Shown: positions 1 to 8,133 of the stretch, in pieces
Position numbering within the stretch: the first letter of the stretch is position 1
Layout: each line of letters begins with the position of its first letter
Source of the DNA: Geobacter sp. UBA2189
GTDB lineage: Bacteria > Desulfobacterota > Desulfuromonadia > Geobacterales > Pseudopelobacteraceae
Length of the DNA: 24,225 nt
Direction: 5' to 3'
NCBI GenBank assembly: GCA_002328035.1
Contig: DCVL01000052.1
Span: 1 to 24,225, forward strand
Notes under the pieces: generated by a model
Told to the model about the DNA's origin: nothing
The model's input: the letters and a program-made list of their open reading frames with translations, nothing else
Databases searched by the model: none
Translations under genes and position numbers: made by a program

Positions 1-1725
1 CCTAGCCTGCTCTGGTACCTCAAAAAACAACTCAACAGAGAATTTGCTGCCATGTCCTGCTGTTGATTCAGCCCAGATACGGCCTCCCATCAATTCTGTC
101 AGACGACGGCAGATAGTTAGTCCCAGGCCGGTTCCACCATATTTGCGAGTGGTGGCGTTATCAGCCTGCTCAAACGGAGCAAAGATTCGCTCCAAGGCCT
201 CCGGCGCCATTCCAATGCCGGTATCGCTTACCGACAGGCAGAGCTTCAACCCATTTTCATCTTGTTCAACAGATTGGGCATCTATGATAATGCGGCCGGA
301 TCGGGTAAATTTAACGGCATTACTCAGCAGGTTCAAAAGGATCTGTCTGACCCTCAGCGGATCACCAAGTATCAGCTCAGGGATGGTATCGTCCAGGCTC
401 ACCACCATCTCCAGCTCTTTTTGGCGCATCAGTGAATGCTGGGCTGCAATCACCTCCTGAACAGTCTGCCGAAGGGAGAAATCGGTCTGTTCAAGCTCGA
501 TCCTGCCTGATTCAATTTTTGAAAGATCCAGAATATCGTTAATGATCTGCAGCAGGTTATCAGAAGAGACCTCAATGCTAACCAGATACTCCTCCTGCTC
601 AGGGCTCAGGGCAGTAAAACGGAGCAGTTGAGCCATACCGATCACGCCGTTCATCGGGGTGCGTATCTCATGACTCATGTTGGCCAGAAACTCACTTTTG
701 GCACGGTTGGCTGCATCGGCAGCCTCTTTTGCTTCTATCAGAGCATCTTCTGCCCGTTTTCTGTCGGTTATATCACGGGCGAATCCTACAGTACCGCTAA
801 CCTGGCCATCACTGGAAAATAACGGTGCCTTGTAGGTTTCATGCCAGATTCTGAGACCATCTTTTTCAATCAGCTCCTCAAGAAGTATTGGCACCTTGGT
901 GTCCATGACGACAGCATCATCTGTCCGGTATTTTCTGGCCAGCTCTTCTGGCCATACATCAAAATCCGTCTTACCAATCAGTTCATTGGACAAGGGGACA
1001 CCACAGGCTGATGCAAAATGTTCATTAGCTGCGGCTAAGCAGCCTTCATGGTCCTTCATCCAGGCCATAAACGGCAGGTTGTTGAGCAGTGTCATCAAAG
1101 TCCACCAGTTGCTGTGCCACTCCTCTTCACTCCTCTTCAGGCCGGTAATATCCCGTGCGATGCCCAAAACGCCGATCAGGCTGCCGTCATCACCATACAT
1201 AGGAGTTTTGAATGTCTCCATCATCTCTTGGTGCCCGTCACTGGCAAAGGTAAGAAGCTCTTCATTACGACACGCTTCCCCTGCCCGCATGGCCTTGCGA
1301 TCATGTTCACGAAAGAAGTCGGCCTGTCCCTTGTCGACAAAGTCATAATCCGTCTTGCCGATAATCTCGGACTCCGGAGCATTGTAGAGCCGTTCAAAAC
1401 GGGGGTTGCAAGCCAGGTAGGTACCGTGGGGGTCTTTTAGCCATACTAGATCCGGAATGGATTTGATGAGTGTTTTCAGAAAGTTCTGATTTTCATTCAG
1501 CTTGTAAACTGCATCGTGGTGTTTTGCAACTTCTGTTTCAAGCTGCTGATTTAAGGACTTTAGTTGTCGGCTCAGCTGCCTCATACCAATAAAACGCCAG
1601 ATCAGTCCGCCGGCCAGTAACAGTGCAGCGCAAACGAGAATACAGGTAGATCCGTAATCGGAGAGGTTCATGGCAACAATTTGTTCAACAGTGCTCCCGA
1701 CATGTCCAAAATCTGTCCCATTCAT
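1..1725 (-). CDS. PAS-PAS sensor histidine kinase, 3' end cut by window edge
   Basis: Membrane-anchored sensor kinase; 575 codons are visible and the frame is still open at the window edge. I translated the minus strand by hand. A single hydrophobic segment lies at about residues 22-42, followed by a coiled linker. Two PAS domains follow (about 78-200 and 205-325), each ending in an ARDIT motif. The HisKA box reads NMSHEIRTPMNGVIGM with the phospho-acceptor at His352. The HATPase_c domain shows the N box (LLSNAVKF), G1 (DTGIGMAPE) and G2 (GGTGLGL). These motifs are typical of hybrid kinases, so a receiver domain may follow outside the window. The ATG at 1725 overlaps the upstream gene's stop as ATGA, so the two are probably translationally coupled and work in one signalling pathway. 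The ligand is unknown; the short N-terminus leaves no large periplasmic sensor, so sensing is probably by the cytoplasmic PAS domains. Confidence 0.93.
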   Translation of the reverse strand, partial: MNGTDFGHVGSTVEQIVAMNLSDYGSTCILVCAALLLAGGLIWRFIGMRQLSRQLKSLNQQLETEVAKHHDAVYKLNENQNFLKTLIKSIPDLVWLKDPHGTYLACNPRFERLYNAPESEIIGKTDYDFVDKGQADFFREHDRKAMRAGEACRNEELLTFASDGHQEMMETFKTPMYGDDGSLIGVLGIARDITGLKRSEEEWHSNWWTLMTLLNNLPFMAWMKDHEGCLAAANEHFASACGVPLSNELIGKTDFDVWPEELARKYRTDDAVVMDTKVPILLEELIEKDGLRIWHETYKAPLFSSDGQVSGTVGFARDITDRKRAEDALIEAKEAADAANRAKSEFLANMSHEIRTPMNGVIGMAQLLRFTALSPEQEEYLVSIEVSSDNLLQIINDILDLSKIESGRIELEQTDFSLRQTVQEVIAAQHSLMRQKELEMVVSLDDTIPELILGDPLRVRQILLNLLSNAVKFTRSGRIIIDAQSVEQDENGLKLCLSVSDTGIGMAPEALERIFAPFEQADNATTRKYGGTGLGLTICRRLTELMGGRIWAESTAGHGSKFSVELFFEVPEQAR

Positions 1726-3191
1726 GCAAAACCAACACAGATATTGGTCTGTTCCTGGATCAGATGGCTTTGAAGCATCCCCTCACACGCCAGCACCAGC
1801 TGTTCCATGTTCTGGTGACAGGCGCTAAGGGCAACTCCACCAACGCTTACCGTACAGGTGAAGGCTCCTTCCGGCGCATTGATTATGATCTCTCCTGCCT
1901 TTTTACGTATCCGTTCGGCAACCAGCAGGGCATCGGAAAGCTCAGATTCAGCAAGCAGGATGGCAAAGGAATCTTTACCAACACGACCGATCAGATCTGT
2001 AGTCCGTACTATTGAGCGGCAGATATCAGCCAACTGCCGCATGAACTGGTTCCCCGCCGGGTAACCGAACTGTTCATTACACTGTTTGAAACGGTCAATA
2101 TCAACGATCAGCAGGGTCATGGATCGACCATACCGCTGTGCTGCAGCAATATCCCGGTCAGCAAGCGCAAACAGAATCTTGCGGCTATAGAGGCCGGTAT
2201 TCCGGTCAGTAATCGCATATGCGTAGATCTCTTCTTCAAGCCGCTTCTGCCGTGAAATATCTTCAATCACGGCAACAAAGCGGCGGATATCTTTCTGATG
2301 GTTGCGGATCGGAGAGATCTGGAGATGCTGCCAGTAAAATTCACCGTTTTTTCTTCGGTTGTACAGTTCTCCGTTCCAGGTGTAACCACGGCTTATGGTG
2401 CTCCAGAGGTTCTGATAAACCTCCGGCGGAGTCTGTTCCGATTTAAGGATGCGTGGATTGGCGCCAACCAGCTCTTCGGCGGTATAGCCAGTCAGCTCCT
2501 CCGCCTGTTCACTGACATATTCAATCGTACCGTCGGTATCAGTAACCAGAATCAGGTTGGGAGACTGATTCATGGCGGCGTAGAAACGAGCCACCTGCAT
2601 CTCTTTATGCATGCGTGGCGAAAGATCCTGAGCTACGAATACCAGACAGGGATCCTTTTTCTGTTTTACCAGGGTCAGACGAACCTGAATCCAGCGTTCG
2701 CGCCCATTGATGCTTAACGTCAGGTCGCGGCAGAGTTCGCGACCGGTCTCAATCGCCTCATCTGACAAGGCCATTAAACCGGAGTCACGCCACCAGTCAA
2801 GCTGCCGGAAATTGCCATTACAGTGATTCCAGCTGGAACAGCCCATCAGGCGGCTCATGGCCATGTTTTTATGGATGCACTCACCGGTGGTACGGAAGGT
2901 GGCTATCGCCATTCCGCTTACCTGGTTGATCGGATGCAGGGTAAAGGCCTCGTCAACTGCGCTGGTTTTAAGCTGTGCCAGCCTGAAATTATCCAGAAAG
3001 CGATAGCTCTTGTCTGCCTTGTCAAAGTAGATCGGATACCCTGCCACCTGCAGGTGGTTCAGGTAACGATAGATCGTGCGAACCCCTACATGTAAGTCAT
3101 GAGCCAGCAAGTCAGAATTCAACTTTTCGCCGCTGTCAAGCCTTTTCAGGATGGCGGTGAGTGCATCAATTTTGTTGGTGTATTTGTACAT
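1722..3191 (-). CDS. HTH-PAS-PAS protein with degenerate GGDEF domain
   Basis: A 489-residue cytoplasmic protein with an unusual domain order. Residues 1-60 look like a DeoR/HTH_11-type winged helix, with VGVRTIYRYLNHL as the recognition region. Two PAS-like regions follow at about 85-190 and 200-315; the second ends in VIEDISRQKRLEEEI. A GGDEF fold follows at about 325-485. The metal-site segment VDIDRFK (Asp364, Asp366) is kept, but the signature expected to read GGDEF is G-K-D-S-F at 405-409. The catalytic acidic residue is therefore Ser, and diguanylate cyclase activity is unlikely. A c-di-GMP or GTP binding or purely structural role is possible. With its DNA-binding end it may act as a transcription factor controlled by PAS input. 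It is the first gene of an ATGA-coupled pair with the downstream histidine kinase. The ribosome binding site is weak (AAGGAC about 14 nt before the ATG). Confidence 0.85.
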   Translation of the reverse strand: MYKYTNKIDALTAILKRLDSGEKLNSDLLAHDLHVGVRTIYRYLNHLQVAGYPIYFDKADKSYRFLDNFRLAQLKTSAVDEAFTLHPINQVSGMAIATFRTTGECIHKNMAMSRLMGCSSWNHCNGNFRQLDWWRDSGLMALSDEAIETGRELCRDLTLSINGRERWIQVRLTLVKQKKDPCLVFVAQDLSPRMHKEMQVARFYAAMNQSPNLILVTDTDGTIEYVSEQAEELTGYTAEELVGANPRILKSEQTPPEVYQNLWSTISRGYTWNGELYNRRKNGEFYWQHLQISPIRNHQKDIRRFVAVIEDISRQKRLEEEIYAYAITDRNTGLYSRKILFALADRDIAAAQRYGRSMTLLIVDIDRFKQCNEQFGYPAGNQFMRQLADICRSIVRTTDLIGRVGKDSFAILLAESELSDALLVAERIRKKAGEIIINAPEGAFTCTVSVGGVALSACHQNMEQLVLACEGMLQSHLIQEQTNICVGFA

Positions 3192-3532
3192 AAACAGCAG
3201 AACGTCCTTATGGTATAGGGGGTTGACAACAACACTACCGGAAATATAGCAGACATCATATTTTTTGCTTTCTCACAATTCTTCCCGAATATAGCAGGTG
3301 TCTGTGACAGGTGTCTGTCACTCTAAAAAGACTTATTAAAACCTGAATCAGTATCATCTCCCAGATGAGACTGGTGGTTTGTGGTCAGCAGTGTGTTGAT
3401 TTTAGGGCTGGCTGCCTCGATGTGCCTGGGGAAATACTGGCTCTTAAGTCCTCCCATTTGACATTTTAACTTTTAATGATAGTTAATGTACATCAAGGTC
3501 ATTTTATGGCTATCCGTATCAAGGGGGTAAAA
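3192..3532. other. Intergenic region, divergent, with repeat remnants
   Basis: A 341-bp gap between the minus-strand signalling operon and the plus-strand CMD-family gene. It contains a possible plus-strand promoter (TTGACA at 3223-3228, 16-bp spacer, TATAGC at 3245-3250) and a small tandem/inverted repeat at 3296-3321. The stretch at about 3367-3460 reads in one frame as a short hydrophobic peptide ending in YWLLSPPI and a stop. It could be the tail of a lost membrane protein, but I could not support a family. Confidence 0.4.
3296..3321. repeat. Tandem 13-bp repeat containing a hairpin, REP-like
   Basis: Two adjacent copies of AGGTGTCTGT(GA/CA)C occur at 3296-3308 and 3309-3321. The junction forms an inverted repeat, TGACAG (3305-3310) and CTGTCA (3315-3320), around GTGT. 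It resembles short palindromic REP-type motifs, but no transposase is nearby and dispersal in the genome cannot be seen from here. Confidence 0.4.
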
Positions 3533-3886
3533 ATGAACAAACAGTATCCTGCCTATTTTAAGGAAATCAGTGGCTTAATGAATGCTTTGGGTAAAGAGAT
3601 ACCTGGTACTATGGGTGCTTTCGGCCAACTGCACCAGAAATCAACCGAGGATGGCGCTTTAAGTTCAAAGTTCAAGGAGATGATAGCCCTCGCTATTGCA
3701 ATAACCGTCCGTTGCGACGGTTGTATAGCCTACCACACGCATGCAGCTGTGGCCGCCGGAGCTACAAAGAAAGAAATTGTTGAGGCGATTGGCGTTGCTG
3801 TGATGATGGGTGGAGGACCTTCTGTGGTCTATGGCTCTGAGGCACTGAACGCGTTGGAACAGTTTGAGCTACAGGGGAAAAAATAA
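3533..3886 (+). CDS. Carboxymuconolactone decarboxylase (AhpD-like) family protein
   Basis: A 117-residue single-domain protein of the CMD/AhpD family. The core motif is complete: a helix beginning KEMIALAIA, then the redox-active pair in CDGCIAYHTHAA. The CxxC plus the following His is the AhpD-type thiol site. Such proteins usually act as thiol-dependent peroxidase partners or disulfide reductants, but the substrate of this member cannot be read from sequence. I chose the ATG at 3533, not the upstream one at 3506, because AAGGGGG lies 7 nt before it and family members start close to this point. It stands alone, transcribed toward the barrel-protein gene, and shares a hairpin with it. The length fits the family. 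Confidence 0.9.
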   Translation: MNKQYPAYFKEISGLMNALGKEIPGTMGAFGQLHQKSTEDGALSSKFKEMIALAIAITVRCDGCIAYHTHAAVAAGATKKEIVEAIGVAVMMGGGPSVVYGSEALNALEQFELQGKK

Positions 3887-3928
3887 TAAAAACCGCCTGG
3901 TTGAAGAATGGATCTGCAACCAGGCGGT
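3885..3928 (-). terminator. Intrinsic terminator between convergent genes
   Basis: A perfect 12-bp inverted repeat (ACCGCCTGGTTG at 3892-3903, complement at 3917-3928) with a 13-nt loop. On the minus strand the stem is followed by a T-rich run (complement of 3878-3891), so it is a strong terminator for the outer-membrane gene. It may also stop the plus-strand CMD gene, whose stop codon overlaps the A-rich flank. Confidence 0.85.
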
Positions 3929-3953
3929 GTATGAAGACAGATGGGTGGATAAT

Positions 3954-4745
3954 TTAGAAGGTGATATCCAGCTGGGTAGTAAATGCAGGTTTGCCACCAG
4001 GTATAGCTTCCCCCCCGGACGTCTTGTAAAATGGGTTAAATGTAACCACACCTACCAGCAGAGATACATTTTTGTTAAATGCCCACGAACCGCCAACCGA
4101 AAGAGCTCCGTTGGCATTGTTGCCACTCATGTAGTCAACGGCCAGCCAAAGTTTATCAGAGATCTCCGCCATGGAACGATCCCAAGAGGCCATAATACCG
4201 CTGTTCTGGTTCTTGATGTTTGAGTTATTTGCCAAAGCGCGTTCCGAACCGTAGTAGCCTCCGGCTGACAACCTGCCAATAACCGGAAATGTCTTGCCTA
4301 CGAGACCATATGTAATGTTCTGGCGCGTTGAAAGTCCCTCTTCAATCTTGTCATATGTCCCCAGGTTGTAGATACCTACCGCCAGTGAAGGCATCCCGCT
4401 GAAAAAGGCATCTTCAGGCGTTCCCAGTTTTGCATTGAAATAGAAAGGGTGGTTATCCGCTTTGTTGTCATCCTGCTTAAGCGATGTAAGATAGTCAACC
4501 CCAATCTCCAGCTTAAGTTTTTTAAAAGGTAGTACGCCGGCCGTTACACCTACATCGTAAAGATTGGTTCCTGCGTCAGACTTCGGAGAAAAACGGATGT
4601 ACGAATCAATACCGATATTGAATTCACCAAACCCTTTCACATCCGGCGATGGGATCCACACCTGTGTAGATGGTGTAGCCATTGCAATTCCGCTTAAAGA
4701 AAGGGTAACTGCTGCTGCCATAATAATGTTGCGAACTGTTTTCAT
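3954..4745 (-). CDS. Secreted outer-membrane beta-barrel-like protein
   Basis: A 263-residue protein with a clear Sec signal peptide: a basic start (MKTVRN), a hydrophobic core and cleavage near AMA-TPS. The mature part is rich in alternating aromatic/hydrophobic strands and Gly/Asn turns. It ends in LDITF, and a terminal Phe is typical of proteins folded by the BAM complex. I infer an outer-membrane barrel of about 12 strands; no substrate or porin family could be assigned. The ATG at 4745 is chosen over an upstream one at 4781 because a perfect AGGAGG lies 8 nt before it and the signal peptide starts there. It is monocistronic, with a terminator just downstream and a long AT-rich upstream region. 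Confidence 0.8.
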   Translation of the reverse strand: MKTVRNIIMAAAVTLSLSGIAMATPSTQVWIPSPDVKGFGEFNIGIDSYIRFSPKSDAGTNLYDVGVTAGVLPFKKLKLEIGVDYLTSLKQDDNKADNHPFYFNAKLGTPEDAFFSGMPSLAVGIYNLGTYDKIEEGLSTRQNITYGLVGKTFPVIGRLSAGGYYGSERALANNSNIKNQNSGIMASWDRSMAEISDKLWLAVDYMSGNNANGALSVGGSWAFNKNVSLLVGVVTFNPFYKTSGGEAIPGGKPAFTTQLDITF

Positions 4746-5105
4746 AATGGTTCCTCCTGTTTTTAATTGGCACCAGCACAAAGCCGGTTAATCAAGCCGA
4801 TGTTGGGATTGCTGTAACAGTAAGCATGCCAAGAGCGCTCCGGCTAAGATTTTTAAAAATATTGCTTTTTATTACAAAAGGTTATCTCTATCAAAAAATG
4901 GGATAAAAGGTTACTTAAGTCCTATTGATTATCAAATGATGACCAATTATTAAGCATTTGATGATGTATTGCTAATCAGTTTAAAAACAGAATGGCAAGG
5001 TTAAACAACACGGGGGTAATAGTAGATTTATCGGATGAAAAGAAAGGATACAGCATGATGAGCGGAGGTTGATCTGTGAGGGAGTGAGGCAAGATTTCGT
5101 ATTAC
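4746..5105. other. AT-rich regulatory gap upstream of the barrel-protein gene
   Basis: A 360-bp gap, clearly AT-rich relative to its neighbours. On the minus strand it has a candidate promoter for the barrel gene (4866-4894). There is a 9-bp direct repeat AAAAGGTTA at 4876-4884 and 4905-4913, flanking the -35 element, and an inverted repeat ATCAAATG/CATTTGAT at 4931-4938 and 4955-4962. These could be operator sites. I see no gene here. Confidence 0.4.
4866..4894 (-). promoter_or_regulatory. Candidate sigma-70 promoter of the barrel-protein gene
   Basis: On the minus strand TTGATA (4894-4889) and TAAAAA (4871-4866) are separated by 17 bp. The -35 matches five of six consensus bases and the -10 four of six. 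It would give a 5' UTR of about 110 nt. Confidence 0.4.
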
Positions 5106-5411
5106 TTAGTCATCCGAAGAACAGACAAACAAACGGCAGATTTCTGGACGATCTTCATATATGCTGCAACGGTTGCCATACAGGAACTCGCAGCCGTTTT
5201 CAATTATCAGATAATAATGGCCATCAAGGGTAAACTGTAGCCGTTTTGCCCCAAGAGATTCAAGCCTTGCATACTCATCAGCCGTTAGCTCCACAGTTGG
5301 GAAACCTCGGCAGCAGGCCGCGTCACAGGCAGCGCAACGCTCATTTCCATCCTCAGGATGGTCAAGAAGCATTCCATGCAGTTTTTTTCTGTTAAGCCGG
5401 AAAAGGCTCAT
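5106..5411 (-). CDS. YkgJ-type zinc/iron-chelating Cys-cluster protein
   Basis: A 101-residue protein matching the YkgJ (CxxCxxxCC) family. The N-terminal cluster reads CAACDAACCRGFP, followed by GCEFLYGNRCSIYEDRPEIC and a last RLFVC. The spacing of Cys in CxxC-x3-CC ... C-x6-C ... RPxxCR is the family signature, and a bound Fe-S cluster or zinc is usually assumed. No enzymatic role is established. The start at 5411 has GGGAGGGAAAGG just upstream. It lies 13 bp after mqnD on the same strand and is almost certainly co-transcribed with it. A link to menaquinone synthesis is only suggested by position. Confidence 0.85.
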   Translation of the reverse strand: MSLFRLNRKKLHGMLLDHPEDGNERCAACDAACCRGFPTVELTADEYARLESLGAKRLQFTLDGHYYLIIENGCEFLYGNRCSIYEDRPEICRLFVCSSDD

Positions 5412-5424
5412 GGCCTTTCCCTCC

Positions 5425-6258
5425 CTATATAAATATAGAAACCTCCGATTTAGGTACCACTTCTGCTTCCTCGGCTCTGCGGAGCAGTTCTGTTATGGCT
5501 CGTTCCCCTTCATCTCCCAGGTTTCTGGAAAAATCATTGACGTACAGTCCGATATGAGCAGCACAAACCTCTTCGCTCATCTCCTGAGCATGTTCACGTA
5601 TATACTGAGCTGCTGCCATAGGATTGTTTCTGGCATATTCCACCCCTGAGGCAAGAGCATTTTCAATTTTACCAATAGTTTCAGCTCCAAGAGAACGTTT
5701 GGCCACTATCCCCCCCAAAGGGATAGGAAGACCCGTCTCCTCCTCCCACCATTCGCCAAGATCAAGCAGCTGATGTAGCCCAAACCCCTGATAGGTAAAG
5801 CGGGATTCATGGATAATCACCCCAGCGTCCGCCCTGCCTGTCATAACGGCATCCATTATCTCGTTGAACGGCATCTCAAGAAAGCTTACAAGGCGGGGGT
5901 CATACAACCTCATAAGCAAATGTGCGGTTGTGTAGCGGCCAGGTATCGCTATAGTCTTCCCCGGCAGTTCAGCCGGTGTTATCTCCTCTTTTGAGATTAC
6001 AAGGGGGCCGCAGCCACGTCCAAGCGCGCTTCCGGCACGAAGCAGAGCATAGTGTTCACGAATATGTCCCAGGGCGGAGTAAGACACCTTCGTCAAATCA
6101 AGCACCCCTTTCACTGCCAGACGATTAAGGGTCTCAACATCCTCAAGTCTCTCGTTAAAACTGATTCCGGCGGTATCCACAAGCCCATGAACAAGAGGGT
6201 AAAACATAAAGGTATCGTTTGGACATGGTGAAAAGCCGAGAGTCAGTGGATTTTTCAT
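5425..6258 (-). CDS. mqnD: 1,4-dihydroxy-6-naphthoate synthase (futalosine pathway)
   Basis: A 277-residue enzyme of the futalosine route to menaquinone. It converts cyclic de-hypoxanthine futalosine to 1,4-dihydroxy-6-naphthoate. The family start is evident: LGFSPCPNDTFMFYPL at residues 7-22, the periplasmic-binding-protein-like fold, the conserved TIAIPGRYTTAHLL segment and DAGVIIHESRFTY. The length is normal and no key segment is missing. It is followed at 13 bp by the YkgJ-type gene. No other mqn genes are in the window, as is common because the pathway is often scattered. It implies menaquinone-based respiration, which fits the cytochrome b module further right. The ATG at 6258 has a CGGAG-type site upstream. 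Confidence 0.93.
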   Translation of the reverse strand: MKNPLTLGFSPCPNDTFMFYPLVHGLVDTAGISFNERLEDVETLNRLAVKGVLDLTKVSYSALGHIREHYALLRAGSALGRGCGPLVISKEEITPAELPGKTIAIPGRYTTAHLLMRLYDPRLVSFLEMPFNEIMDAVMTGRADAGVIIHESRFTYQGFGLHQLLDLGEWWEEETGLPIPLGGIVAKRSLGAETIGKIENALASGVEYARNNPMAAAQYIREHAQEMSEEVCAAHIGLYVNDFSRNLGDEGERAITELLRRAEEAEVVPKSEVSIFI

Positions 6259-6384
6259 GGAAAAGCTCCGGAACCGTTATCTGGTTAATGTCAGAAGGCA
6301 GCCTGACAAGCTGTTTGAATAAATAAACCATCCGGACAAAGTTATCAACCCTTGCAAACGGCAGAACGGTGGAACGGAGCAGAG

Positions 6385-7494
6385 CTATCTCAGGTAGTGA
6401 CAACTGTATCCCCCTGGATTTTTTACCAGATAATCCTGATGATACTCTTCCGCACGATAAAATGTAGTTGCCTTTACAATCTCTGTGACCAGAGGCGACT
6501 TCCATTTACCGGAGGCATCAACCGCCCTCTTTACCCTTTCCGCTATCAGCTGCTGCTGACCGTTGGTGTAGAAAATGGCCGAACGGTACTGACTGCCATG
6601 GTCATTTCCCTGACGATCCCTTGTTGTCGGATCATGCATCCTGAAGAACCAGTTCTGTAAAAGTTCCTCATAACTCAGTTTGCGAGGATCAAAAACAACC
6701 TCAACACTCTCGGCATGACCGCTTTTTGAATCATGCGTATCCTCGTAACGGGGATTTGGCAGATGGCCTCCGGTATAGCCGACCTGCGTCGTTATTATGC
6801 CAGGTATCTTTCTGAGAATCCCCTGCATCCCCCAGAAGCAGCCACCTGCGAGTATAGCTGTCTCCCTTTCAGGGGCATCGGTCTTTATACCAGCTGCTTC
6901 AAATTCAGGCAGATAACGCCCATAACCTTCAGCCCACAGTTTGGAGACAGGGATAAAACGGAGGGAAGCAGAATTTATACAGTAGCGCTTTCCTGTCTCC
7001 CCTGGCCCATCATCAAAAACATGTCCCAGGTGTGAGTCTGTACGACTTGAGCGTACCTCGGTACGGAGCATTCCGTAGCTGTCATCCTGCCTGTTAACGA
7101 TATTTTCTTTGTCTACAGGTTTGGTAAAACTGGGCCAGCCGGTGCCGGAATCAAACTTATCCTGAGAGCTGAAAAGTGGCTCACCGGAAACAACATCCAC
7201 GTAAATACCTGGCTGATGGTTATTCCAGTATGCGTTGTTAAATGGCTGTTCAGTACCGCATTGTTGGGTAACCCTGAACTGCTCAGGAGTAAGCTGCTTC
7301 CTCAGCTGTTCAGGGGTATACTTCTGATAAGCCTCCGGTTTTGCTTCCATTTTAACCACCTTTTGCTTGCTGTTGTCACAGGATGCAAGACAGACATTAA
7401 AAACCGAGATCAGGATTAGGAGGATGATTACGGAAAGTTCTTTCTTAAGAGGGTAAAGGGGAAAGTTGCTACTATCAGGGGATACGGGAGACAT
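6385..7494 (-). CDS. msrBA: Lipoprotein MsrB-MsrA fusion methionine sulfoxide reductase
   Basis: A fused repair enzyme reducing both epimers of methionine sulfoxide, here sent across the membrane. From the ATG at 7494 the protein has 369 residues. It has a basic KKE, a hydrophobic core and a lipobox L-A-S-C with Cys39 as the lipidation site, so it is probably a periplasmic lipoprotein. MsrB occupies about 60-195, with SGTGWPSF, DSHLGHVF and the catalytic Cys172 in RYCINSASLRF. The zinc CxxC pairs of many MsrBs are absent. MsrA follows from about 212, with the catalytic Cys219 in GGCFWG and a resolving Cys near the end (GGYSCHYLR). The order B-A is the reverse of Neisseria PilB, where MsrA precedes MsrB. 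A TTG at 7509 is an alternative start. It directly follows two small coupled genes on the same strand. Confidence 0.92.
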   Translation of the reverse strand: MSPVSPDSSNFPLYPLKKELSVIILLILISVFNVCLASCDNSKQKVVKMEAKPEAYQKYTPEQLRKQLTPEQFRVTQQCGTEQPFNNAYWNNHQPGIYVDVVSGEPLFSSQDKFDSGTGWPSFTKPVDKENIVNRQDDSYGMLRTEVRSSRTDSHLGHVFDDGPGETGKRYCINSASLRFIPVSKLWAEGYGRYLPEFEAAGIKTDAPERETAILAGGCFWGMQGILRKIPGIITTQVGYTGGHLPNPRYEDTHDSKSGHAESVEVVFDPRKLSYEELLQNWFFRMHDPTTRDRQGNDHGSQYRSAIFYTNGQQQLIAERVKRAVDASGKWKSPLVTEIVKATTFYRAEEYHQDYLVKNPGGYSCHYLR

Positions 7495-7501
7495 GCTGAA
7501 A

Positions 7502-7762
7502 TTACACAAAGAGGGAAATTTGGGTTCTTAAGGCCCGCTTCTCGTCAGGAGTTACAGACTCTGAAGGCTTGTGCATCAACTGATTTTTAGCTCCTCTATT
7601 TATTGAAGAAAGGGTTACTTCATCTTCAATACCGGAAGATTGGCCACCCTTTGAAGCATTACCTGATTGACGGTTTTTCTTGTCAGCGGCGGACTGATTC
7701 TTCAGATCTGCATACTCCAGCTCCATAGGCGAGAGTTCTCTTTTCCGGATCAAAAAGCTCAT
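7502..7762 (-). CDS. Small hydrophilic protein of unknown function
   Basis: An 86-residue protein I do not recognise. It starts MSFLIRKRELSP, has a charged, low-complexity Ser/Gly/Lys/Asn middle, and ends with a more ordered segment (SVTPDEKRALRTQISLFV) that could be a docking helix. It has no signal peptide, Cys cluster or membrane segment. Its ATG overlaps the stop of the small gene upstream as ATGA, and its own stop lies just before the msrBA ATG. The three are therefore likely one transcript. The tight coupling supports its being real. Confidence 0.6.
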   Translation of the reverse strand: MSFLIRKRELSPMELEYADLKNQSAADKKNRQSGNASKGGQSSGIEDEVTLSSINRGAKNQLMHKPSESVTPDEKRALRTQISLFV

Positions 7763-7911
7763 TGCATGACACCTTCAGATAAGGAAACGGCTGGTTTCTG
7801 CTCTGACACAGCAGCATTATCTTCATCAGTGTGAAAAAGATATCTGAGTGCCATCCGTTCATCAAAGGTAATTCCCTGGTAACTGAAATCCGTATCTATA
7901 ACAGTTTGCAT
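7759..7911 (-). CDS. Small protein of unknown function, coupled to next gene
   Basis: A 50-residue reading frame starting MQTVIDTDFSYQGITF and ending GVMQ. An AGGA motif lies 6 nt upstream of the ATG at 7911. It ends in an ATGA overlap with the next small gene, which is the main reason to call it. The composition is acidic and soluble with no recognisable domain. It heads the short minus-strand unit that leads into msrBA. Confidence 0.5.
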   Translation of the reverse strand: MQTVIDTDFSYQGITFDERMALRYLFHTDEDNAAVSEQKPAVSLSEGVMQ

Positions 7912-7980
7912 AAAATTCCTGCTTTCATAGAGGTTTCACTATCCATTATCGGCAGGGAACTTACTTTTCTCAAGTCAGAA

Positions 7981-8133
7981 TCAAAGAGGTATCCGTAATT
8001 TCTGTAGTTTTCCAGGATCCTTCATCAGATAATCCCAGAAAAAGCATTTTAGGTTAAATATAGGGAGGGCTTTTGCTTCCATAAAGAGCGGGTTATCTCC
8101 GCTTTCGAGTAACCTCAACTTGGCATACTGAAA
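7981..8133 (-). other. Coding-like frame directly after the panP amber stop
   Basis: After the TAG that ends panP the same frame stays open for 50 codons until a TGA at 7981-7983. The translation looks protein-like (LESGDNPLF, then KALPIFNLKCFFWDYL from an internal ATG at 8082). The frame shifted by one base continues with YGYLFDSDLRK. It could be a decayed small gene with a frameshift, or a readthrough extension of panP. Neither is established. Confidence 0.25.

Noticed and set aside
4746..4830. Possible sigma-54 promoter (TTGGCATG) for the barrel-protein gene
   Set aside because: The -12 element reads GT where GC is essential.
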